Source: Hoeflea sp038900095
GTDB taxonomy: Bacteria > Pseudomonadota > Alphaproteobacteria > Rhizobiales > Rhizobiaceae
Assembly (NCBI RefSeq): GCF_038900095.1
Contig: NZ_JBBMQQ010000010.1
Span: forward strand, 1 to 64,000
DNA: 64,000 bases
Direction of reading: 5' to 3'
Below the pieces are notes generated by a model. The model was given only the letters and a program-made list of their open reading frames with translations. It was not told the origin of the DNA and did no database searches. Position 1 is the stretch's first letter. Each line of letters begins with the position of its first letter. The position numbers and the translations under genes are program-made. Positions 16,575-26,344 of this stretch are shown piece after piece.

Positions 16575-19475
16575 CTACCGCCCCGGACGCCCCGTCTTGC
16601 CAGGCCGGCGTTTCTGCCGCGCGGCTTCCGCCGGATCCTCGTAGCTTCCCGCGCCGACCTTGCCGCGCTTGACGATCGGGTCGTCGGGCTTTGACGGCAG
16701 TTTGCCGGGCACCGGTTTTTCGGTGCGACCGACGGTCATCTCGTCGAGATCGTTCTTGCGAAAATAGGACGATTCCCGGTTGCGCATGATGTCGGGATTG
16801 GGCTCCTTGGAGGGGCCGCGCATGGGCTTGCCGGTGGCGGTAGCCTTGCGGCTGGCCTTGGTGTTCTCGATGCCGGCATTGCGCGCCATCGGGTCGTCCA
16901 TCATGTCGAGCTCGACCGCCTTGAGCCGCTTGACCTCGTCGCGCAGGCGCGCGGCGGTTTCGAAATCGAGGTCGGCGGCGGCGTCGCGCATCTGCTTTTC
17001 CAGAGCTTCCAGATGCGCCTTGAGATTGGCGCCGACAAGCGCGCCCTCGTCCACCGCCTGGCCCTTGCCGCCGGGCGCGGAGATCGAGGCGCGGACATGG
17101 TCGCGCTCGTAGACAGATTCGAGAATGTCGGAGATGTGCGCCTTGACCGATTCCGGCGTGATGCCGTGTTCGGCGTTGTAGGCGGCCTGCTTGGCGCGGC
17201 GGCGCGAGGTTTCCTCCATCGCCCGTTCCATCGAGCCGGTGATCTTGTCGGCATAGAGGATGACCTTGCCGTCGACATTGCGCGCAGCGCGGCCGATGGT
17301 CTGGATCAGCGAGGTCTCGGAGCGCAGGAAACCTTCCTTGTCGGCGTCGAGGATCGCCACCAGTCCGCATTCGGGAATGTCGAGCCCCTCGCGCAACAGG
17401 TTGATGCCGACCAGAACGTCGAAAGCGCCAAGCCGCAGGTCGCGGATGATCTCGATCCGCTCCAGCGTGTCGATGTCGGAGTGCATGTAGCGCACCCGCA
17501 CCCCCTGCTCGTGCAGATACTCGGTCAGGTCCTCGGCCATCCGCTTGGTCAGCACCGTGCACAGCGTGCGGTAGCCGGCCTCGGCCGTGGCGCGGATTTC
17601 GCCCAGCACGTCGTCGACCTGCGCACGCGCCGGACGCACCTCGACCGGCGGGTCGATCAGCCCGGTGGGACGGATCACCTGTTCGGCAAAGACGCCGCCG
17701 GCGGCTTCCATCTCCCAGTTGCCCGGGGTGGCCGAGACGGCGATGGTCGCGGGCCGCATCGCGTCCCATTCCTCGAACCGCAGCGGCCGGTTGTCGAGGC
17801 ACGACGGCAGCCGGAAGCCATATTCGGCCAGCGTCGCCTTGCGGCGGAAGTCGCCCCGGTACATGCCGCCGATCTGCGGGATCGAGACATGGCTCTCGTC
17901 GATGAACAGAAGCGCGTTGTCGGGAATGTATTCGAACAGCGTCGGAGGCGGTTCACCCGGCGCACGGCCGGTGAGATAGCGCGAATAGTTCTCGATGCCC
18001 TGGCAGACGCCGGTGGCCTCTAGCATTTCCAGGTCGAACCTTGTGCGCTGCTCCAGCCGCTGCGCCTCGATCAGCCGGCCCGAGGCTTCGAGTTCCGCGA
18101 GGCGATGCTTGAGCTCCTCGCGGATGTGTTTTGTCGCCTGGTTCAGCGTCGGCCGCGGCGTGACATAGTGCGAGTTGGCGTAGATCTTGACCGATTGCAG
18201 ATCGCCGGTCTTCTGGCCGGTGAGCGGGTCGAACTCGGCGATGCTTTCGATCTCGTCGCCGAACAGCGTGATCCGCCAGGCCGCATCCTCAAGGTGGGCC
18301 GGGAACAGCTCGATCGTGTCGCCGCGCACCCGGAACGAGCCGCGCTGGAAATCCATGTCGCGGCGCTTGTATTGCTGCGCCACCAGGTCGGCCAGCAATT
18401 GCCGCTGGTCGATGCGGTCGCCGACCTGCATCTGGAAGGTCATGGCGGTGTAGGTTTCCACCGAACCGATACCGTAGATGCACGACACCGAGGCGACGAT
18501 GATGACGTCGTCACGCTCCATCAGCGCCCGGGTGGCCGAGTGCCGCATCCGGTCGATCTGCTCGTTGATGGTCGACTCCTTCTCGATGAAGGTGTCGGTG
18601 CGCGGAACGTAAGCCTCGGGCTGGTAGTAATCGTAGTAGGAGACGAAATACTCGACCGCGTTGTCGGGGAAGAAATTCTTGAACTCGGAATAGAGCTGCG
18701 CGGCAAGCGTCTTGTTCGGCGCCAGGATGACGGCGGGACGCTGGGTCTCCTCGATCACCTTGGCCATGGTGAAGGTCTTGCCCGAGCCGGTGACGCCCAG
18801 AAGCACCTGGTTGCGCTCGTTCTCGTTCGCCCCGGCGACAAGATCGGCAATCGCGGTGGGCTGGTCGCCGGCGGGCTTGTATTCGGTGACCATGCGGATC
18901 GGCACCCCGCCCTCGGATTTCTCCGGCCGCGCCGGACGGTGCGGCACCCAGGTCTTGCCGTTCTTGAACAGCGGGTTGCCGCTTTCGATCAGATCCGACA
19001 GCGCCTGAACGGTTGCGGTGTTGGCGCTGGTTGCGCCCGAGGCTTCCGCCTCCTCCACCGACATGTCGAGACCGGCCACGGCATTGAGCCCGGCGGCAGC
19101 ACGGTCGCGCGGATTGTTGCTGGCGCCGATCGAGGTGCCGCGCGCGGTTTTCTTTCCCCCGTCCTTGCCGGTGGATTTGCCGCCAGCCTTGCCAGCGGCC
19201 TTGCCTTTCGGCGGCAGCGCTGCGGCTTCTTCGACACTGAGCTTGCCGGCCTTCAGCCGGTGCTTGCCGGCAGCCGAACGGATCTCGCGGTTTTCCGCCT
19301 TGCGCCGCGCCTTGACCGCGTCAAGCTCGGCTTCCTTGGCCAGGTCGGCGGCCCAGTCGGCGATCGATCCGGACGCGGATACCGGCGCGCCCTCAAGCGA
19401 CGGCTGCGGCGCTTCCTCGAAACCATCGAACTCGGAACCATCGGGACGGGAGGATTTTGCGGGGGTTTTTGCCAT
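16575..19475 (-). CDS. uvrB: Excinuclease ABC subunit B (UvrB)
   Basis: 966 residues against about 670 in E. coli. UvrB verifies damage and loads UvrC in nucleotide excision repair. Homology starts near residue 193 (RMVTEYKPAGDQPTAI). Walker A is GVTGSGKT (227-234). The damage-probing beta-hairpin region YYDYYQPEAYVPRTDTF, the helicase motif FIDESH and the GRAARN motif VI follow. The UVR domain (AADLDFETAARLRDEVKRLK) lies before a 95-residue basic tail. The first 190 residues are low in complexity and Lys/Ala-rich, a form of extension I associate with rhizobial UvrB. The start at 19475 (MAKTPAKSS) fits relatives, although its ribosome-binding site is weak. Confidence 0.97.
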   Translation of the reverse strand: MAKTPAKSSRPDGSEFDGFEEAPQPSLEGAPVSASGSIADWAADLAKEAELDAVKARRKAENREIRSAAGKHRLKAGKLSVEEAAALPPKGKAAGKAGGKSTGKDGGKKTARGTSIGASNNPRDRAAAGLNAVAGLDMSVEEAEASGATSANTATVQALSDLIESGNPLFKNGKTWVPHRPARPEKSEGGVPIRMVTEYKPAGDQPTAIADLVAGANENERNQVLLGVTGSGKTFTMAKVIEETQRPAVILAPNKTLAAQLYSEFKNFFPDNAVEYFVSYYDYYQPEAYVPRTDTFIEKESTINEQIDRMRHSATRALMERDDVIIVASVSCIYGIGSVETYTAMTFQMQVGDRIDQRQLLADLVAQQYKRRDMDFQRGSFRVRGDTIELFPAHLEDAAWRITLFGDEIESIAEFDPLTGQKTGDLQSVKIYANSHYVTPRPTLNQATKHIREELKHRLAELEASGRLIEAQRLEQRTRFDLEMLEATGVCQGIENYSRYLTGRAPGEPPPTLFEYIPDNALLFIDESHVSIPQIGGMYRGDFRRKATLAEYGFRLPSCLDNRPLRFEEWDAMRPATIAVSATPGNWEMEAAGGVFAEQVIRPTGLIDPPVEVRPARAQVDDVLGEIRATAEAGYRTLCTVLTKRMAEDLTEYLHEQGVRVRYMHSDIDTLERIEIIRDLRLGAFDVLVGINLLREGLDIPECGLVAILDADKEGFLRSETSLIQTIGRAARNVDGKVILYADKITGSMERAMEETSRRRAKQAAYNAEHGITPESVKAHISDILESVYERDHVRASISAPGGKGQAVDEGALVGANLKAHLEALEKQMRDAAADLDFETAARLRDEVKRLKAVELDMMDDPMARNAGIENTKASRKATATGKPMRGPSKEPNPDIMRNRESSYFRKNDLDEMTVGRTEKPVPGKLPSKPDDPIVKRGKVGAGSYEDPAEAARQKRRPGKTGRPGR

Positions 19476-19835
19476 GGCTGCAATATGGGCAGAGTCGATG
19501 GCGAAAGAAAGAGGCCCGCGGGGCAAAAGGAGAACGGAAGTGGCTCATGCTGACAGGGGATGTCAGCAGGGAAAGCTCCCACAGCTCGAAAGCGCAGCAG
19601 ACACGACGCGTTCTTGCTGCTGCTGCGCCGATTCGGCATGAGCGATCGCAACGTTCGTCACGTGATCACCACAATCCCGCCGCAAGCAGCCGCCACCTGT
19701 CAAACACAAACCAGCCTCCCGAAATATGCATCTAGGCTTCCCGCCCGGATATGATACAAAACCTGCCAACGCGGCAGCTGTGTGGACCCTTGGATATTTT
19801 GAACACGCAGCCCTTTTTTCGGCGAAAAAGACCTT
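19476..19835. promoter_or_regulatory. Divergent promoter region of uvrB and the histidine kinase
   Basis: 360 bases without a credible gene. GTTC-N7-GATC at 19653-19667 differs by one base from the alphaproteobacterial LexA box GTTC-N7-GTTC, and overlaps a CACGTG. It could place uvrB under SOS control, but one near-match in 360 bases is weak. No clear -35/-10 pair stands out. Confidence 0.4.
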
Positions 19836-22800
19836 ATGGACACCACACTTTCAGCCCCCCTTATTTTTCTCGATTCCGACGCCGTCATTACCGGCTGGAG
19901 CGAAGGTGCCGAGCGGTTGCTGGGCTGGAAGGCCGAGAAAATCGTCGGCCACCCCTATAGCGACATTTATGACGAGCGCGGCTTCTTCATCGGTTCCGAA
20001 GGCCCGGTCGATCTCGATTCCGTCTCTGTGCCCACGCCCGACAACGGCCGGGTCGTGGCGCTGCGCAGCTCGCAAACCAAGCATCTGCTTGAGCGGCTCG
20101 ACCTGACCATGACCAATGCCGATGTCATCGGCGCCTGGAACTGGGACGTCTCCGAAGACATGATCTTCACCGATGGCCGCTTCGCCGACAGCTTCGGCCT
20201 CAACCCGGAGCAGACCGAAAGCGGCCTGCCGCTGGAGGAATTCGTCAACCGCATCCATGAGGATGACCGCGCGCGGGTCGCAGACGAAATTGTCCGTACC
20301 ATCGAGACCGGCGGTGCCTACAGCACCGAGTACCGCGTGAAGCGGCCCGATGGATCAGTCTCCCATGTCCTGGCCCAGGGAAAGCTGGTCAAGGGCACGG
20401 ACGGCAAACCCGACCGCTTCCCCGGCGTGCTGTTTGATGTCACCGCCCGCCGGAAGGCCGAGATGGAGGCACAGGCGCAGAGGGAGCGGTACCGCAACCT
20501 GTTCGAAAATCTTGATTCAGGCTTTTGCGTCATCCGCATGATCTGGGACGAGGCCGGAAATCCGGTCGACTATGAATTCCTCGAAGCCAACAAGACCTTC
20601 ACCCGCCACACCGGCATCGAGGAGCCGATTGGCAAGTGGATGCGCCGGGATATCGCCAGCGGGCATGAGCAGTACTGGTTCGATCTCTACGGCGATGTGG
20701 CACGCACCGGCAAGGCGACCAACTTCGAAAACCCGGCCAGCGAACTCGATGACCGCTGGTTCCAGGTCCAGGCCTTCCCGATCGATGGCCCCGGCTCGGA
20801 CAATGTCGCCGTCCTGTTCACCGATGTGACCAACAGCAAAAAGGCCGAACTGTCGCTCAAGGCCAGCGAGGAAGAGTTCCGCTCGCTGTCGCAATCCATG
20901 CTCAACCACATCTGGACCGCCACCCCGGACGGCAGGATCGAGTGGCTCAACGACCGGGTGCTGGCCTACAGCGGCGAAACCGCCGAACGGCTGAAGGGCG
21001 ACGGCTGGGCCACCATCGTTCACCCGGAAGATTTCCCGGCTGCGGCCGCTGCCTGGGCGACGGCGGTGGAAACCGGCGACGTCTACCAGGTCGAATTCCG
21101 CATCCGCCGCCATGACGGCCAGTACCGCTGGCACGTGGTCCGCGCCACGCCGGTCAGGAACGAAAAGGGTGACGTCCGCCGCTGGGTCGGAAGCAACACC
21201 GATATCGAGCACGCCAAGCTCAACGAGGCGGCGCTGGCCGAACTCAACGCCACGCTGGAAGACCGCATCGACGAGCGCACCGAGGAGCTTGTGCAATCGC
21301 AAAAGGCGCTGCAGCAGTCCCAGAAGATGGAGACCATCGGCAAGCTGACCGGCGGTGTCGCCCATGATTTCAACAATCTGCTTCAGGTCGTGGCCGGCAA
21401 TCTGCAACTGCTGGCCAAGGATGTGGCCGGCAATGAGCGTGCCGAAACCCGGGTCAAGAATGCGCTCGCGGGCGTCGATCGCGGCGCCAAGCTGGCAAGC
21501 CAGCTGCTGGCCTTCAGCCGGCGTCAGCCGCTTGAGCCGAAGGTGATCAATGTCGGCCGTTTCGTCGGCGGCATGGATGACCTCCTGCGCCGCTCCATCG
21601 GCGAGACCGTCGATATCGAGGTCATCATCGCAGACGGGCTCTGGAACACGCTGGCTGATCCGACCCAGATCGAGAACGCCGTGCTCAACCTCGCCATCAA
21701 TGCCCGTGACGCCATGGAAGGCGCCGGCAAGCTGACGATCGAGGCCTCCAACGCCCGGCTCGACGACACCTATACCGCCGGCCTCGATGACGTCAGCAGC
21801 GGCAATTATGTGCTGCTCGCAGTCACCGACACCGGTTCAGGCATGGACGAGGACACGCTCGAGCAGGTGTTCGAGCCGTTCTTCTCCACCAAGCCGGAGG
21901 GCAAGGGCACGGGCCTGGGACTGTCAATGGTCTACGGCTTCGTCAAGCAGTCCGGCGGCCACATCAAGATTTACAGCGAGCCGGGCCAGGGCACCACGGT
22001 CAAGCTTTACCTGCCCCGGGCGCTTGGCGAGGAAGAACACGAAGCGCTCGCCCCTTCCGGCCCGGCCAGGGGCGGCACCGAGACCATCCTCGTGGTCGAG
22101 GACGATGACGATGTCCGCGCCACAGTGGTCGCAACCCTGACGGACCTTGGCTACCGTGTCTTGACCGCACGTGATGCCCAAAGTGGCCTCGCGGTGATTG
22201 AAAGCGGCGTCCCGGTGGATGTGCTGTTTACCGACGTGGTCATGCCCGGCACGCTCAAAAGCCCGGAGATGGCAAAGCTCGCCAAGGCCAGCAACCCCGA
22301 TCTGGTGGTGCTGTTCACCTCCGGCTACACCGAGAACTCCATCGTCCATGGCGGCAAGCTCGACCCCGGCGTCGAACTGCTCTCCAAGCCCTACACACGC
22401 GAAGCGCTGGATGGCCGCATCCGCCACCTCCTCGCCAATCAGCAACAGAAATCCCGGCCCGCGCCCGCCAGGACCACGCCTGAAACGATCACCGCGCCCG
22501 AGCCGCAAACCGCCACGCCCGGGAGCGGCAAGCTCACCGTGCTGCTGGTCGAGGACGAAGCCCTGATCCGCATCAACACCGCCGACATGCTCGAGGATCT
22601 GGGCCATTCAGTCATCGAGGCCGGTACCGCCACGGAAGCGCTGAAGGCGGCTTCCGAGCAGGATTTCAATATCCTGCTCACCGATGTCGGCCTGCCCGAC
22701 ATGAAGGGTGGCGAACTGGCCAAGGAAATACGGCGGCTCAAACCCGGTGTCGGCATTGTCTTTGCCACCGGCGAAAGCCAGTTGCCCCACGGCGCCGACG

Positions 22801-22871
22801 AGGATGCGGTGCTGCTGACCAAGCCCTATTCCGACGACTCGCTGAAAGCAGCACTCGAGCGGGCCGGATAA
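19836..22871 (+). CDS. Hybrid sensor histidine kinase with multiple PAS domains and two receivers
   Basis: 1011 residues and no membrane segment, so a cytoplasmic sensor. About four PAS/PAC units occupy 1-480 (for example FLDSDAVITGWSEGAERLLG at the start, and WLNDRVLAYSGETAERLKG later). A short coiled coil leads to the HisKA box GGVAHDFNNLL with phospho-acceptor His510. The ATPase domain has GTGLGLSMVYGFVKQSGG. Receiver 1 has Asp800 (LFTDVVMPG) and a CKPYTREAL-like lysine; receiver 2 has Asp950 (LLTDVGLPD) and KPYSDDSL. A Pro/Ala linker joins the receivers. There is no output domain or adjacent response regulator, so partner and signal are unknown. It is divergent from uvrB. Confidence 0.93.
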   Translation: MDTTLSAPLIFLDSDAVITGWSEGAERLLGWKAEKIVGHPYSDIYDERGFFIGSEGPVDLDSVSVPTPDNGRVVALRSSQTKHLLERLDLTMTNADVIGAWNWDVSEDMIFTDGRFADSFGLNPEQTESGLPLEEFVNRIHEDDRARVADEIVRTIETGGAYSTEYRVKRPDGSVSHVLAQGKLVKGTDGKPDRFPGVLFDVTARRKAEMEAQAQRERYRNLFENLDSGFCVIRMIWDEAGNPVDYEFLEANKTFTRHTGIEEPIGKWMRRDIASGHEQYWFDLYGDVARTGKATNFENPASELDDRWFQVQAFPIDGPGSDNVAVLFTDVTNSKKAELSLKASEEEFRSLSQSMLNHIWTATPDGRIEWLNDRVLAYSGETAERLKGDGWATIVHPEDFPAAAAAWATAVETGDVYQVEFRIRRHDGQYRWHVVRATPVRNEKGDVRRWVGSNTDIEHAKLNEAALAELNATLEDRIDERTEELVQSQKALQQSQKMETIGKLTGGVAHDFNNLLQVVAGNLQLLAKDVAGNERAETRVKNALAGVDRGAKLASQLLAFSRRQPLEPKVINVGRFVGGMDDLLRRSIGETVDIEVIIADGLWNTLADPTQIENAVLNLAINARDAMEGAGKLTIEASNARLDDTYTAGLDDVSSGNYVLLAVTDTGSGMDEDTLEQVFEPFFSTKPEGKGTGLGLSMVYGFVKQSGGHIKIYSEPGQGTTVKLYLPRALGEEEHEALAPSGPARGGTETILVVEDDDDVRATVVATLTDLGYRVLTARDAQSGLAVIESGVPVDVLFTDVVMPGTLKSPEMAKLAKASNPDLVVLFTSGYTENSIVHGGKLDPGVELLSKPYTREALDGRIRHLLANQQQKSRPAPARTTPETITAPEPQTATPGSGKLTVLLVEDEALIRINTADMLEDLGHSVIEAGTATEALKAASEQDFNILLTDVGLPDMKGGELAKEIRRLKPGVGIVFATGESQLPHGADEDAVLLTKPYSDDSLKAALERAG

Positions 22872-23011
22872 AAGCCGGACCACACCTCTGCTGAACCCGG
22901 CATTAACGCGCCGTTAACCGTAAATTCAGGCCCGGTGTGTTCGACAGCACCAGCAAACAAGCATGGCCGGCGGCACCCGCCGGCACAACCAGACCGCATG
23001 AGGAACAAGAC

Positions 23012-23704
23012 ATGATCCGCAGACTATTGGCCGTAACATCTCTCGCACTCGTTCTCGCTGCCTGCAGCGACGAGGAAAAGGACGCGGCCAAGACCGCGGA
23101 TCCGGTTCAGCCCGCAGTCACTGAAGCCGACACGCAAAAGGCCGCCGAGGCCGCGGAAAAAGCCAGGCTCGAAGCGGAAGCCCAGGCAGAAGCCGAGTTG
23201 AAGGCCAAGGCCGAACGCGAAGCCCGGATCAAGCTCGAAGCCGAGGAAAAGGTCCGCGCCGAGATGGAAGCCGAGAAGAAGGCCGCGGAAGCCGCCGCCG
23301 CCAAAGCAGCCGAAGACGCCGCCGCAAAAGCGGCCAAAACCGAGGCAGAGATCAAGGCCAAAGCCAAGGCCTTGCTTGAAAACGACAACTTCGAGAAACT
23401 TCAAGCCGACGAAGCCCTGCGCATTCAGGCCGAACGTGAAGCCCGCATCAAGCTGGAGGCCGAGGAAAAGGTTCGCGCCGAAATCGAGGCCGAGAAGAAG
23501 GCCGCTGAAGCAACCGCCGAGCGCGTGGCTGAAGACGAGGCCGCAATGGCCGCGGAAAAGGCGGCCGCAGCCAAGGCTGCAGCCGAGGAAGCCGCGCGGC
23601 CGAAGACCGAAGCCGAACTGGAAGCCGAGAAAATGAAGAAAACCATCGACGACGTCGGCAATGCCGTCAACGCCATCGGTGACTTGCTGAAGAAATCAGA
23701 CTGA
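23012..23704 (+). CDS. Low-complexity Ala/Glu/Lys-rich lipoprotein with internal duplication
   Basis: 230 residues. The lipobox LAAC with Cys18 ends a short signal peptide, so the protein should be lipidated. The rest is charged, heptad-rich helix. A unit near residues 68-94 recurs near 141-167 (REARIKLEAEEKVRAE in both), and the DNA copies (from 23213 and 23432, 219 bases apart) are also alike. A TolA-like periplasmic coiled coil is the closest analogy. It ends KKTIDDVGNAVNAIGDLLKK, which resembles the amphipathic C-terminus of some small lipoproteins. Function unknown. AGGAA precedes the ATG. Confidence 0.8.
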   Translation: MIRRLLAVTSLALVLAACSDEEKDAAKTADPVQPAVTEADTQKAAEAAEKARLEAEAQAEAELKAKAEREARIKLEAEEKVRAEMEAEKKAAEAAAAKAAEDAAAKAAKTEAEIKAKAKALLENDNFEKLQADEALRIQAEREARIKLEAEEKVRAEIEAEKKAAEATAERVAEDEAAMAAEKAAAAKAAAEEAARPKTEAELEAEKMKKTIDDVGNAVNAIGDLLKKSD

Positions 23705-23770
23705 TCGAATTGCCTCGCCGGCAGTTTTCTGACCGGCGAGGCAATCCATTTGACCGCGGCAGGGTCGCGC

Positions 23771-24757
23771 TCAGCGCCGCTTCTTGGCGAACGACCCGTC
23801 CGGCTTGCCGGTGAAGCACTTGATCACCCAGGGATAGCTGTCGGTGACGTAATAGGCATACTGGCCGTTGACCACCATGCCGTTGCAGGCATCGAGATCG
23901 CCCGCGCCGGTGAACTCGAAATCATCGATATACATTCCGTCATACACCCCGCCCGGATCGTTCTTTGACGAAGGCCGCTTGCCTGGCTTGAGGCTGTAGC
24001 CGGATCTCGCCTTGCGGACCTTGCCGGAACTGTCCTTGAAGTAACTGCCGTAAATCGGAAACCCGTCGGCGGCGAAACCGATCACCGGTGATCCCTCGGT
24101 GCCCGGGTTGTCATCGAATAGTGCCATCGGGTTGCCGTGGTAATGGTACTGGCCGTTGGGCTGGGTGTGGGCATTGTGCTTGTCAGCAGCGAAATTAGCG
24201 CCCGGTCCCAGCGGATCCAGCAGCCATTTGTCGTTGCTCCGGCAGCCGATCGCCACATTGCCGTTCTTGTCGACGCGTCTGCCGTTTGGACGGTAGCAGC
24301 CCGCCGACAGGATATCGACAACCACCCCGTTGAGCAGGATCGCATCATAGCTGCGCTGATCGAGCGCCGTGGCGGATTTCTGCGGCTTGGGATTGCGCGG
24401 GATCTTAAACGTGCCCGAAATCTCGGTCACCGGCGCAACGAAATTCCGCGCACTGCCCTCACCCGTGTCGTGGTTCGGAATAGAGTTCGATTCCAGCACG
24501 CAATGGTCCTTCTGGGCCGTCACGTGAACCGCACCCTTGAGCTTCCGGTTTTGCTGGGTGTCGGTGACATCCGAGGAATAGCGGTTTTCGTAACTCGCAC
24601 AATCGGCGTTGCGGCTGGCAAAAATCGCATCGGTGATGTCGAGGCTGGTGGCCTCATGCGCCGACACCGCGCCTGCCACGGCGACGACTGAAACCACGGC
24701 CAGCGCCAGGCGGAGTCCCGCCGTGCCTGTCCGGGTGAAGTGTGCATGCAAAGCCAT
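23771..24757 (-). CDS. YHYH-domain secreted protein
   Basis: 328 residues with an N-terminal signal peptide ending VSAHE. The YHYH motif lies in NAHTQPNGQYHYHGNP, followed by the family's GFAADGFPIYG and a DDFEFTGAGDLDACNG segment. The domain is common in marine and soil bacteria, probably extracytoplasmic and perhaps metal-binding through its histidines; no activity is established. The ATG at 24757 has AAGGACGG upstream and is preferred over the in-frame TTG at 24760. Six or more cysteines suggest disulfides. Confidence 0.88.
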   Translation of the reverse strand: MALHAHFTRTGTAGLRLALAVVSVVAVAGAVSAHEATSLDITDAIFASRNADCASYENRYSSDVTDTQQNRKLKGAVHVTAQKDHCVLESNSIPNHDTGEGSARNFVAPVTEISGTFKIPRNPKPQKSATALDQRSYDAILLNGVVVDILSAGCYRPNGRRVDKNGNVAIGCRSNDKWLLDPLGPGANFAADKHNAHTQPNGQYHYHGNPMALFDDNPGTEGSPVIGFAADGFPIYGSYFKDSSGKVRKARSGYSLKPGKRPSSKNDPGGVYDGMYIDDFEFTGAGDLDACNGMVVNGQYAYYVTDSYPWVIKCFTGKPDGSFAKKRR

Positions 24758-24966
24758 CAAACCGTCCTTCCGTTGTCTTTGTCAGCCGCCGCGCTCGAAA
24801 TTTAAACGCCTGCGGCCCGGCGAGGAAAGACAAGTTCTGGTCTTTTTTCGGGCCATCCAGAATGCAAAGCCCCAGCAGAGCGCAGTTTTCCTCACGCCGA
24901 TTCGGCTTTCGGCCCTGCCGGCGCCCCTTAATTACACTGCAACATCAGCCTGAAAAGGCCGCTGCC

Positions 24967-26145
24967 CTACAAACCGAGCAGACCTTCGAGATAATGCTGT
25001 TCGATCCCGAACAAGGTCTTGATGTCGGTGATCTGTTTGAGCACCGCCTCGCGGTCGCGTCCCGCGCGGCCGTCCTTTTCCGCAACGATCAGATTGTTCT
25101 TTGGCGTGTGCGCATCGGAGACGAATTCGAACACCTTGGTCTTGTAGCCGTTGAGCTCGAGCAACAATGCCCTCAGCGTATCGGTGACCATTTCGGCCTG
25201 ACGCTCGACGAAGATGCCGTGACGCAGCAGCGGCTCAAGCCGCGCGTCGGCCTGCCCCGCTTCCATCTGCCGGCGGATCTGCTTGTGGCAACACGGCGCC
25301 ACCGCAATCAGCGCGGCGCCGGCACTGATGCCCCTGAAGATCGCGTCATCGGTGGCCGTGTCGCACGCATGCAGTGCGATTACTGCGTCAGCTCCCGTGG
25401 CGTCGAATTCCATGATGGTGCCGGACTGGAAACTCAGGCCCGCAAATCCTGACGCCTTGGCCGTCGCATTGCCGTCAGCTACCAGTTGCTCGCGCATCTC
25501 GACACCGACAATGCGGACCGGGCGCTCTGCGACCGTGGCGAGATAGTCATAGAGCGCAAAATCGAGATAGCCCTTGCCCGCGCCCATATCGACGATCAGC
25601 GGACGCTCGGCCTTGATCACTTGAATCAATGGGGCAAAAATCTCCACCATCTTGTTGATCTGACGGAATTTATCCTGGGCGTCGTGGCGTATCGCACCGT
25701 TCTTGCCGGCAAGCCCCAACGCCTTGAGCCAAGGCTTGTCGGTTTCGGTCAAGGGCCGATTCTTGGCCCGGTTGTGATCGGTCGACGGCACTTCGCGGCC
25801 CTCGACATCGGTGCGCTTGAGCCGCATCTTTTCGCCGTTGCGCTCGAACAGCATGTCGAAGTCTGTGGTCGCCAGTTGCGCGCTGCGGAACGCGTCCTTG
25901 AGGCCCTCGCGCAGCAGCGCCAGCGCTTCGGACTGGCTGTAATTCTTGATCGTGTCACGGGTCTTGTAGCGCCAGGTGAAGGAGTATTTCTCGCCTGCCT
26001 TGGTGGTGATCTTCTTGACCAGCACCGCCTTCAGCTCCGGCTCGTCACCGTGATAGCCGCCGAGCTTGAGCTGCACCAGCGCCCCGCTCGCGAAGGCATC
26101 TTTGGTGGCGCTCAACAGTTCTTCAATGCGATCAGGGGCGTTCAA
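24967..26145 (-). CDS. METTL25/GSTCD-like SAM-dependent methyltransferase
   Basis: 392 residues starting at TTG 26145, with GAAGGAA well placed upstream and no suitable ATG nearby. The N-terminal 150 residues are a separate basic domain. The Rossmann methyltransferase core begins with the SAM loop VDMGAGKGYLDFALYDYL near 195. ALHACDTATDDAI and VAPCCHKQ are signatures of the family that includes eukaryotic GSTCD and METTL25. The substrate is unknown; the basic N-terminus would suit RNA. It follows an MBL-fold gene separated by a hairpin. Confidence 0.85.
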   Translation of the reverse strand: MNAPDRIEELLSATKDAFASGALVQLKLGGYHGDEPELKAVLVKKITTKAGEKYSFTWRYKTRDTIKNYSQSEALALLREGLKDAFRSAQLATTDFDMLFERNGEKMRLKRTDVEGREVPSTDHNRAKNRPLTETDKPWLKALGLAGKNGAIRHDAQDKFRQINKMVEIFAPLIQVIKAERPLIVDMGAGKGYLDFALYDYLATVAERPVRIVGVEMREQLVADGNATAKASGFAGLSFQSGTIMEFDATGADAVIALHACDTATDDAIFRGISAGAALIAVAPCCHKQIRRQMEAGQADARLEPLLRHGIFVERQAEMVTDTLRALLLELNGYKTKVFEFVSDAHTPKNNLIVAEKDGRAGRDREAVLKQITDIKTLFGIEQHYLEGLLGL

Positions 26146-26269
26146 GGGCGTTCCTTCGGGGACAATGGGCGGGTCAGGCTAAAGTCCTGACCGGCAGGGC
26201 TCCTTCTACCTGCCCACGCGGGAGATGCAAATCGGCAGTGTGGAATTTCGTCCACCGGACTTGCTGTCC

Positions 26270-26309
26270 CCAGACACAAACCGGGTCCACGCTGACAGCA
26301 TGGACCCGG
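26270..26309 (-). terminator. Probable intrinsic terminator of the MBL-fold gene
   Basis: On the reverse strand CCGGGTCCATGC, a five-base loop and GCGTGGACCCGG form a 12-bp stem with one mismatch, followed by TTTGTGT. It lies 36 bases after the MBL-fold stop, between that gene and the methyltransferase. The T-tract is interrupted, so efficiency is uncertain. Confidence 0.55.
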
Positions 26310-26344
26310 CAAGTTACGGTTAAGCCGTAGGAGTGTCTGAAGCC

